The position numbers and the translations under genes were made by a program. A stretch of 10,702 bases of DNA from Candidatus Aminicenantes bacterium UBA4085 (GTDB taxonomy: Bacteria; Acidobacteriota; Aminicenantia; Aminicenantales; UBA4085): the NCBI GenBank assembly GCA_002383325.1, contig DFYJ01000040.1, positions 18,979 to 29,680 of the forward strand, in the 5' to 3' direction. Of the stretch, positions 1 through 5,482 are shown piece by piece. The notes below the pieces were generated by a model that worked only from the letters and a program-made list of their open reading frames with translations, had not been told where the DNA came from and searched no databases. Positions within the stretch are counted from its first letter, which is position 1. The number at the start of each line of letters is the position of its first letter.

Positions 1-68
1 CCCGCCACAGCGGCGCCCGCCTTGGCCAGGAAGCTCCGACGATCGATGACCTGCCTTGCTCCGCTCAT
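1..68 (-). CDS. Tat-exported protein, N-terminal fragment (runs off the window)
   Basis: Reading the minus strand from the ATG at 66-68 gives 22 codons to the window edge: MSGARQVIDRRSFLAKAGAA followed by VA. Residues 8-15 (I-D-R-R-S-F-L-A) match the twin-arginine pattern (S/T)RRxFLK, with the Arg pair at 10-11 and the start of an Ala/Gly/Val hydrophobic stretch. The protein is therefore probably folded in the cytoplasm and exported by the Tat system. In heterotrophic bacteria such leaders are common on Gfo/Idh/MocA oxidoreductases, sugar isomerases and other carbohydrate enzymes, but the mature domain is outside the window and no function can be given. The start lies 63 bp downstream of the glycoside hydrolase stop on the same strand, which suggests co-transcription. 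The ribosome binding site is weak (TTGGAA abuts the ATG; an AGAGG lies about 22 nt upstream), so the exact start is less certain than the frame. Confidence 0.72.
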   Translation of the reverse strand, partial: MSGARQVIDRRSFLAKAGAAVA

Positions 69-131
69 TTCCAACTGCTCTTTTATCAATTCCTCTGGCC
101 GACACCGATCGATAAATCTTGGCCGACCGGC

Positions 132-2486
132 CTATTTCCAGCCCTTGCCGATGCTCACATCCGTCCGGCGCGATTCGGGGGTGACCTTCCAGGACTGCAG
201 CCTGCCGTCCTGGACCCGGCCTTCGATCACCGTTTGGAAAGGCGTATGAAGCTTGAAGTCGACGTCCCAGTCGCGCGGCCAGGCGGGCAGGAGATAAATC
301 ACCCGCCCCTCGGTTTGCACGAGCATCGACTGCACGGCCTTGACCAGCACGCCGCCGTGGTCCTGGTCGGGCGTCCAGTCGTAGTTGGGGCCCCAGAAGG
401 CCGGGAAGCGGCAGTCGGGGTCGCTCTTGCGGGCCCGCAGGACGACGTTCTCCTGCGCGGCCGTGTCCAGCCCCAGGTAGGCTTTGAAGATGTCGTCCTG
501 CCGCCAGCCGAAGGCGCCCTGATCGGTGACATGGAGCAGGGCCTGCCGGCCGAGGATCGCGTTCGGCCTGTCGAAGGAGCACAGCCGGAACGGGAAGACG
601 GCGTAAAGCTCGGGATTCTCGACGTTCTTCTTGTCGGCGAACTTCTCGGCCGGCGCCAGCATCGCAACACCGTCCAGCTCGCGCACGGGGAGCTCGGGGA
701 TCTTCTTCTGGAAATCAAGGACGAAGGACTCCTCGGCCGCCGAGAGGCTTCCCTCCGGCAGGGTCAACAGGCGCGCGGTGATCGCCCTCAGCCCGGCCAC
801 TTCGGGCATCGGATTCGTGCAATCCCACCAGGTCTCGAGCGCCTGCGAGGGATGCATGACCAGCTTGCCGGCCGTATCGGTCTTGTAGTGGCGGTCGAAG
901 AAGGTCATGACCTCGAGCGACAGCGGCACGGCCTTGGCCTTGAGGAAGGCCGCATCGCCGGTGTAGTCGAAGTATTCCAGCATCATCCAGGCCAACTCGG
1001 GCCCGGCCACCCACTCCCACTTGTGCCAGCCCGAGGTCTGCAGCTTGTCCACGCGCTCGGCGGCCGGGACCTCCCAGCCGTAGGACTGCATGAAGACCGC
1101 GCCCCAGGGGAAGACGCACTCGGCGAAGTAGGCGCCGGGGTGGCCGAAGTAGCGGCGGGTGCGGTACTTGGAGACCTCGAAGATCTCGCCGCCGAACATG
1201 CGGAAGAAGGGCTGGATGAGATCGAAATCCCCCGAAGCGCAGGAGCCGATGTAGGGCAGGCGCGAATTCTGCCACCAGTAGCCGGGGCCCCAGAGGCGGT
1301 AGTCGGCGTCGCCGGGCTTGCCGGGCCGGCCGACGGTGAAGATGTTGCCGTTGAACTTGATCGGGTAAGCCCCGCGTCCGGAGCAGGCGTTGATGAACCT
1401 CTGCAGGGCGTAGCCGCGCGAGACGTCGAAGCCGGCGGTGATGGGCTGGGGCGGATTGCCGTCACGGGAGGCGTCGCGGATATCGATATGGCTGCGGTCC
1501 CAGAAGGCCGCCCACCAGACCAGGTGCGCGGCGCGGCGCTTCTCGAGTCCGACGGATTCGATCTTCTTGGCCAGGGCGCGGACCCCGGCCAGCCAGGCCT
1601 CAGGCGCGGCCGGTTGGCGGGTCAGGACATAGACGCTGACGTGCTGGCGGGGAGAGGCCGGGCTGACGAGGTGAAGGTCGTCAAGCCGGTTTCCCTTGTC
1701 GGCCCGGATCAGAGCGCCGAAGGTGCGGTGCAGGAGCGGATCCTTCCAGGGCGCCTCCAGGAGGTCCTGGAAGCGCATGGACAGCTCGGGACCGACCGAC
1801 TTGATGTTGTGATGGCACCAGGCAATCTCGCCGGAGAGATCAGGGAAGACGTGGTCCGGCTCGACCACGGTCGGCTGGATCTTGTCGGGCGGCGCGGAGG
1901 AATAGGTATCGCTGACCTCGATGGAAGGCAGGGCGGCCTTTTCCGTTCGCCACAGCTCGATGGCGGCGGTCGCGGTCAGGGGGACGGCGCCCTCGGTCTC
2001 GACATGGATGACGGGATTGTCGGCCTCGACCCAAATGCGGGCCTTGACGGGCTTGCCGCCGGCCTGGCCGCCGACTACGATCTCGCCCCGTCCGAGCAGG
2101 AGCTCCTGGCGGAAGCCGGGGCCAGAGAACGGATTGGGCCGCAGGGAGATGCGGACCCGGCCGACCTTGACAAGCCGATTGTTGTCGTCCCAGGAGTCGG
2201 TCTTGCCGATGTAGAAAAGGATGTCGCCGGAGGTCTCCACCCAGACGTTCAGGCCGATGTCGCCGTTGCCGAGCGGCATGGAGCCCAAAGCATCTTTACT
2301 GGGCGTATCCCAAACGATGTTGTAGGCGTCGGGAACGGCGCGCCGGCCGACGGGGGGAAGCGGCCCGTCGGGCGCCTGGACGGAGCCGGCCGCTGCGGCC
2401 GCGAGAGGGAGGCCAAACGCCACGAGAATGAGGAGCTCGGCCATGGCCCGACTCAGCCTGGGAAATGTTTTCTTGTTTGTTTTCAT
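132..2486 (-). CDS. Secreted GH95-like glycoside hydrolase with DUF5703-type N-terminal domain
   Basis: This is a 784-residue exported protein, probably acting on polysaccharide or glycoconjugate outside the cytoplasm. Residues 1-34 form a Sec signal peptide (KTNKK n-region, hydrophobic core about 17-33 ending in an Ala run). Residues about 53-330 resemble the DUF5703/GH95-type beta-sandwich: YNIVWDTPSKD at 55-65, then GSMPLGNGDIGLNVWV at 68-83. The linker helix HLVWWAAFWDRSHIDI (321-336) leads into a probable alpha/alpha-toroid catalytic domain. That domain has DYRLWGPGYWWQNSRLPYIG (395-414) and HPSQALETWW (545-554), where Glu551 lines up by eye with the GH95 SPSxSPEN acid motif. The C-terminal segment GRVIYLLPAWPRDW (727-740) matches the GH95 C-terminal region. 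The start at 2484-2486 is supported by AGGGAG 8 nt upstream. The Asn pair that assists catalysis in characterised GH95 alpha-L-fucosidases is not apparent, so the substrate is unknown. Family placement is fairly secure; the activity is inference. Confidence 0.88.
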   Translation of the reverse strand: MKTNKKTFPRLSRAMAELLILVAFGLPLAAAAAGSVQAPDGPLPPVGRRAVPDAYNIVWDTPSKDALGSMPLGNGDIGLNVWVETSGDILFYIGKTDSWDDNNRLVKVGRVRISLRPNPFSGPGFRQELLLGRGEIVVGGQAGGKPVKARIWVEADNPVIHVETEGAVPLTATAAIELWRTEKAALPSIEVSDTYSSAPPDKIQPTVVEPDHVFPDLSGEIAWCHHNIKSVGPELSMRFQDLLEAPWKDPLLHRTFGALIRADKGNRLDDLHLVSPASPRQHVSVYVLTRQPAAPEAWLAGVRALAKKIESVGLEKRRAAHLVWWAAFWDRSHIDIRDASRDGNPPQPITAGFDVSRGYALQRFINACSGRGAYPIKFNGNIFTVGRPGKPGDADYRLWGPGYWWQNSRLPYIGSCASGDFDLIQPFFRMFGGEIFEVSKYRTRRYFGHPGAYFAECVFPWGAVFMQSYGWEVPAAERVDKLQTSGWHKWEWVAGPELAWMMLEYFDYTGDAAFLKAKAVPLSLEVMTFFDRHYKTDTAGKLVMHPSQALETWWDCTNPMPEVAGLRAITARLLTLPEGSLSAAEESFVLDFQKKIPELPVRELDGVAMLAPAEKFADKKNVENPELYAVFPFRLCSFDRPNAILGRQALLHVTDQGAFGWRQDDIFKAYLGLDTAAQENVVLRARKSDPDCRFPAFWGPNYDWTPDQDHGGVLVKAVQSMLVQTEGRVIYLLPAWPRDWDVDFKLHTPFQTVIEGRVQDGRLQSWKVTPESRRTDVSIGKGWK

Positions 2487-2514
2487 GGCGTTATCTCCCT
2501 CGACGGAAGGCTTT

Positions 2515-2536
2515 CCCGGCTTTTTTCCGAGCCGGG
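2515..2536. repeat. Inverted repeat in the glycoside hydrolase leader
   Basis: CCCGGCT (2515-2521) and AGCCGGG (2530-2536) form a perfect 7-bp stem around an 8-nt loop, TTTTTCCG. It lies 29 bp upstream of the hydrolase start codon. It could be an mRNA leader hairpin or an operator-like palindrome. In this GC-rich DNA a chance origin is also possible. No T-tract follows the stem on the minus strand, so it does not look like a terminator. Confidence 0.35.
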
Positions 2537-2626
2537 GCGCCCCGCGGCCCGGATGCCCGCCAGCGTATCACCGGGCGCGCCAAAAATCCATCCCCCGCCG
2601 GGCGTTTGATCGTCCTCTCCAGCCCG

Positions 2627-2655
2627 ATTGTCCTGTCCGGGAAAGACACAGCCAA
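2627..2655 (-). promoter_or_regulatory. Possible sigma70-type promoter for the glycoside hydrolase
   Basis: On the minus strand TTGGCT (2655-2650) and GACAAT (2632-2627) are separated by exactly 17 nt. Each matches 4 of 6 bases of the TTGACA/TATAAT consensus. Transcription would start near 2620, giving a leader of about 130 nt that includes the hairpin at 2515-2536. Such matches arise by chance and the organism's consensus is unknown, so this is only a candidate. Confidence 0.25.
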
Positions 2656-2749
2656 AGGCGCGGCCGTCACGCCAGACAACATGAAAGAGCCCTTGGATTG
2701 ATTGAATTCGGGAGTCAGGCAGGGTGTCCCCCTCATCAGCGATTCGGCG

Positions 2750-2757
2750 TATATATA
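2750..2757 (+). promoter_or_regulatory. TATATATA tract upstream of the sigma gene, possible -10 region
   Basis: The eight-base tract TATATATA lies 15 bp before the sigma-factor ATG and is conspicuously AT-rich against the surrounding sequence. It could serve as a -10 element. No recognisable TTGACA-like -35 sits 16-18 nt upstream (that region is TCCCCC-like), so a promoter read by an alternative sigma factor, possibly the encoded one, is an alternative. The rest of the 286-bp divergent gap shows no gene. Confidence 0.2.
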
Positions 2758-2772
2758 GTCGGTAGAGACGCC

Positions 2773-3348
2773 ATGGACGAGACCATCCTGATCCAGACGG
2801 CCCGGACGGGCGACGGGGAAGCCTTCCGGACCCTCTTCGAGACGCACAACGGGCGGGTCTTCGGCCTGGCCTACAAGTATTTACGCAATCGGACCGACGC
2901 CGAAGATGTCCTGCAGGAGACTTTCGTTCGAGCTTATCGGGCCCTGGGCACGTTCGACTCGGAGAAGAGCCCCGACTTCGGGGTCTGGATCAACCGCATC
3001 TGCGTCAACTGCAGCATCGACGCCCTGCGCCGGTCCCAGCGCCGCAGCGCCCAGCCCCTGGAGGGTGCGCCCCTGGCCACCCTCTCCGCGGAGACGCCCG
3101 AAGACGACCCGGAGCGGGCGGCCCGCAGCCGCGAGATTCGGGAGCGGGTCGACCAGGCCCTGGACCGGCTCTCGCCCCGGCAGCGCATGATCTTCACCCT
3201 GCGCCACGATATGGGCTGCTCCATCAAGGAGATCGCCCGCACGGTGCAGACGACCGAGGGCAGCGTCAAAAAGCACCTCTTCCGGGCCGTGGAGGCCTTG
3301 AAGAAGCGCCTGCGGCGCTACGCCCTGGAGGATGGCTATGAACTGTAA
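2773..3348 (+). CDS. ECF-type RNA polymerase sigma factor
   Basis: This 191-residue protein has the standard two-domain layout of an extracytoplasmic-function sigma factor, which directs RNA polymerase to a small set of promoters. The sigma2 region spans about 10-92: DAEDVLQETFVRAYRAL (42-58) is the core-binding and -10 recognition helix, and VWINRICVNCSIDALRR (71-87) covers region 2.4. An acidic/Arg-rich linker (about 93-120) follows. The sigma4 helix-turn-helix is at about 123-180, with LSPRQRMIFTLRH (133-145) and SIKEIARTVQTTEGSVKKHL (150-169). The reading frame is open upstream to 2428, but the ATG at 2773 is chosen because the protein then begins exactly where ECF proteins do and an AGAG lies just upstream. 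The gene overlaps the downstream anti-sigma gene by 11 bp, the usual arrangement for a sigma factor held by its partner. Target promoters are not identifiable from this window. Confidence 0.95.
   Translation: MDETILIQTARTGDGEAFRTLFETHNGRVFGLAYKYLRNRTDAEDVLQETFVRAYRALGTFDSEKSPDFGVWINRICVNCSIDALRRSQRRSAQPLEGAPLATLSAETPEDDPERAARSREIRERVDQALDRLSPRQRMIFTLRHDMGCSIKEIARTVQTTEGSVKKHLFRAVEALKKRLRRYALEDGYEL
3327..3331 (+). promoter_or_regulatory. Ribosome binding site that fixes the anti-sigma start
   Basis: GGAGG at 3327-3331 lies inside the end of the sigma gene. It abuts the in-frame ATG at 3332 but sits 6 nt before the ATG at 3338, which is optimal spacing. The start is therefore 3338, and translation of the two genes is probably coupled. 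Confidence 0.8.
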
Positions 3349-4090
3349 GCAAGCCCGGAAAGCCATTGTGCTCGGCCATTACAACGAGCTCGACCCGGCC
3401 GAGAAGGCCGCGCTCGAAGCCCACCTGCTCGGCTGCGAAGCCTGTGCCGCCGACCGGGACGAGACCAGGGCCGTGCTGAACCTGGTTGCGGCCCACCGCC
3501 CGGCCGAAGTACCGGCCTACAACGCCGACAAGGCTTGGGGTGCGGTGCGGCAGGGGATCGAAGCCCCGGCCCGGGCCGTGCGCCCGACCGTATCGCCCTG
3601 GCGGCGCTTCGCCCCGGCCGCGGCCGGACTGGCCGTCGTCCTGGCGGCCGGCATTCTGATCGGACGGTTCGCCTTCAAGCCGGGGCCGGTTCCGGTTCCG
3701 GGCACCCTGGTCGAGACCGGAGGCGCATCCGGCGGCGGAACCGCCTCTTCCCCTATCGCTGATTTCGTCCGGCCCATGCTCGCCTCTCACATCGAGGATA
3801 TGCGGCCGCTGCTGCTCGATTTCGCCCATGCCGTCAACGGGGCCAAGCCGGGTCCTGTCGTCCAGGTGGACGAGCGGCTGCTGCGCGGGCTGCTCATGCA
3901 GAACCTGCTGCTGCGGCGGGCCCTCAACGGCAATGACCCGGCCGCGGCCGAGCTTCTCGACGACCTCGATCTCGTCCTTAAAGAAATCATCAACGTTCAG
4001 TCCCCCGGCGGCGCATCCCCGGCGCAGGTCCGGGGCCTGATCGATGAGCGCGGCATCCTTTTCCGGATGCAGATTTTGAAAACGATCTAG
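3338..4090 (+). CDS. Membrane-anchored zinc-finger (ZAS-type) anti-sigma factor
   Basis: This 250-residue protein is the likely inhibitor of the sigma factor just upstream. The N-terminal cytoplasmic domain carries the zinc anti-sigma (zf-HC2) signature: Cys3, then His29-x3-Cys33-x2-Cys36 within HLLGCEAC. A basic stop (WRR at 88-90) precedes one transmembrane helix at about 91-113 (FAPAAAGLAVVLAAGILIGR). A Pro/Gly/Ser-rich linker runs to about 140. The remaining 110 residues should lie in the periplasm and are largely helical, with a leucine-rich segment LLRGLLMQNLLLRR (181-194) and LLDDLDLVLKEIINVQ (206-221). This C-terminal part is larger than the minimal ZAS proteins need and could be the sensor. 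The start at 3338 is set by GGAGG 6 nt upstream. Signal and release mechanism (proteolysis or redox) are not shown by the sequence. Confidence 0.9.
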   Translation: MNCKQARKAIVLGHYNELDPAEKAALEAHLLGCEACAADRDETRAVLNLVAAHRPAEVPAYNADKAWGAVRQGIEAPARAVRPTVSPWRRFAPAAAGLAVVLAAGILIGRFAFKPGPVPVPGTLVETGGASGGGTASSPIADFVRPMLASHIEDMRPLLLDFAHAVNGAKPGPVVQVDERLLRGLLMQNLLLRRALNGNDPAAAELLDDLDLVLKEIINVQSPGGASPAQVRGLIDERGILFRMQILKTI

Positions 4091-4100
4091 GAGCACGATC

Positions 4101-5456
4101 ATGACCAAGAAGATTTTTGGCTGGATGCTGATCATCGCCCTGGCCCTGGCCGGCAGCCTGGCTGCCCAGGACAAGACCCAGGACCAGGCCAAGCAGACCT
4201 ACGACAAGGCCAAGCAGGCCATCTACCAGAAGAACTGGACGGCCGCCCTGGACGCCCTGCGGATGCTCGAAAAAAGCTACCCCAAGAGCGCCTACATGGG
4301 CGAATCTTACTATTGGCTGGGCTACAGCCTGGACAAGATGGCGGCCGGCATGGCCGATCAGGCCCGCAAGCTGGAGACCAAGAAGGAAGCCATCGACAAG
4401 CTCAACACCCTTCTCGAGGGCTACGCGGCCAGCAACTGGGCCAAGGACGCCAAGATCCTGAGGCTGCAGATCGCCGAGAGCCTGGCCAAGAGCGGCCTGG
4501 AGGATTACGAGAAGTACATCGACGGCTCGATCGAGGAGCCGGAGGAGCCCGAGGAGCCCGAGGATTCGGAGGATCGTCACAAAGCCAGGCTCACGCCCGA
4601 CGAGGAAATCAAGCTGGTGGCTCTGCACGCCATGCTGGGCATGGACAAGGAGAAGGCTTTCCCGGTCCTGGAGAAGATGGTCCGCACGGAGAAGTCCGAC
4701 GAGCTGCGCGTCCAGGCCCTGTTCGTCATCACTCAGAGCAAAGACCCCAAGGTGATCCCCCTGCTGACGGACCTGGCCGTCAAGGATCCCTCGCCCAAAG
4801 TCCGCGATATGGCTTTCCTCGGGCTGGCCCAGAGCAAGGATGAGGCCGCCCTGGACGCCCTGCTCAAGATCTACGGCAGCGCCGAGGCCAAAGGCAAGGA
4901 GCGGATCTTTTTCGCCCTGGCCCAGAGCAAGAGCCCCAAAGCCACGGCCAAGATGGTCGAGGTGGCCAAGTCCGACCCCGATCCCAAGCTGCGGGCCCAG
5001 GCCATCTTCTGGCTCGGCCAACACAAGGACGAGGCCAGCCAAGCCCTGCTCTTCGGGCTCTACAACGAGGCCCAGGACACCAAGGTCAAGGAGAGCCTGA
5101 TCATGGCCTTCGGCCAGAGCAAGAGCCCCCAGGCCCGGGCCAAGCTGATCGAGATCGCCCGCACCGAGAAGGACGCCAAGGCCCGCGAGCAGGCCGTCTT
5201 CTGGCTGGGCCAGATGAAGGGCGAGGACATCGCGCCGGTGCTGGTCGACATCTACAAAAAAAGCTCCGACTCCAAGACCAAGCAGATGGTCATCCATTCG
5301 CTGGCCCAAAGCGGCATGGACAAGGCCGTGCCGATGCTGATCGAGATGGCCCGGGCCGAGAAAGACTCCGAAGCCAAGAAGCAGATCGTCTTCTGGCTGG
5401 GCCAGTCCAAGAGCGAAGAGGCCCTGAAGTACCTGCGCGAGCTGCTGGAGAAGTGA
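4101..5456 (+). CDS. Secreted TPR and HEAT-repeat protein
   Basis: This 451-residue exported scaffold-type protein has no visible enzyme motif. The signal peptide covers residues 1-22 (MTKKIFGWMLIIALALAGSLAA). Residues about 28-130 are helical and TPR-like, with YQKNWTAALDALRMLEKSYP (42-61) and GESYYWLGYSLDK (67-79), as in YbgF-like periplasmic proteins. A Glu/Pro linker (145-158) separates this from eight HEAT-type helical repeats beginning at about residues 208, 239, 270, 302, 334, 366, 398 and 430. From 302 onward, units starting (I/V)FWLGQ alternate with IMAFGQ or IHSLAQ, giving a 64-residue double unit. AGGAG (4089-4093) overlaps the anti-sigma stop and lies 7 nt before the ATG, so translation is probably coupled. 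Operon position suggests a role tied to the sigma/anti-sigma pair, as periplasmic ligand binder, partner or regulated product. That role is inference. Confidence 0.9.
   Translation: MTKKIFGWMLIIALALAGSLAAQDKTQDQAKQTYDKAKQAIYQKNWTAALDALRMLEKSYPKSAYMGESYYWLGYSLDKMAAGMADQARKLETKKEAIDKLNTLLEGYAASNWAKDAKILRLQIAESLAKSGLEDYEKYIDGSIEEPEEPEEPEDSEDRHKARLTPDEEIKLVALHAMLGMDKEKAFPVLEKMVRTEKSDELRVQALFVITQSKDPKVIPLLTDLAVKDPSPKVRDMAFLGLAQSKDEAALDALLKIYGSAEAKGKERIFFALAQSKSPKATAKMVEVAKSDPDPKLRAQAIFWLGQHKDEASQALLFGLYNEAQDTKVKESLIMAFGQSKSPQARAKLIEIARTEKDAKAREQAVFWLGQMKGEDIAPVLVDIYKKSSDSKTKQMVIHSLAQSGMDKAVPMLIEMARAEKDSEAKKQIVFWLGQSKSEEALKYLRELLEK
4533..4577 (+). repeat. Five tandem 9-bp units encoding an acidic Glu/Pro linker
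   Basis: Units GAGGAGCCG, GAGGAGCCC, GAGGAGCCC, GAGGATTCG and GAGGATCGT follow one another in frame and encode EEP-EEP-EEP-EDS-EDR. They form a flexible acidic hinge between the TPR-like and HEAT portions. The near-identical first three units could vary in number by replication slippage without shifting the frame. Confidence 0.8.
4722..5453 (+). repeat. HEAT-repeat coding array with a 192-nt superperiod
   Basis: Eight repeats of 31-32 codons cover this segment. The motif TTCTGGCTGGGCCAG or a two-base variant recurs at 5007-5021, 5199-5213 and 5391-5405. These are exactly 192 nt (64 codons) apart, so the higher-order unit is a pair of HEAT repeats. Confidence 0.8.
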
Positions 5457-5482
5457 CCCGGCACCCGCGGAGGGAAACCGAC

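Noticed and set aside
40..113. Two CGATCGAT octamers at 40-47 and 106-113 as a repeat or operator pair
   Set aside because: One lies inside the Tat gene, they lack shared flanks, and CGATCGAT is a frequent chance palindrome in GC-rich DNA.
234..2609. 791-codon plus-strand open frame antisense to the glycoside hydrolase
   Set aside because: It is rich in Gly, Arg, Asp, Val and Leu with no recognisable domain, as expected for the complement of a GC-rich gene. The opposite strand has a signal peptide, a good ribosome binding site and family motifs.
2428..2772. N-terminal extension of the sigma factor by 115 codons
   Set aside because: The extension is Pro/Arg-rich, begins inside the divergent hydrolase gene and matches no sigma region. 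The ATG at 2773 gives a normal-length ECF protein.
5453..5482. GTG start for the second HEAT protein overlapping the previous stop
   Set aside because: The ten added residues (VTRHPRRETD, read from GTG) do not fit a signal peptide, and GGAGG is well spaced from the ATG at 5483 instead.
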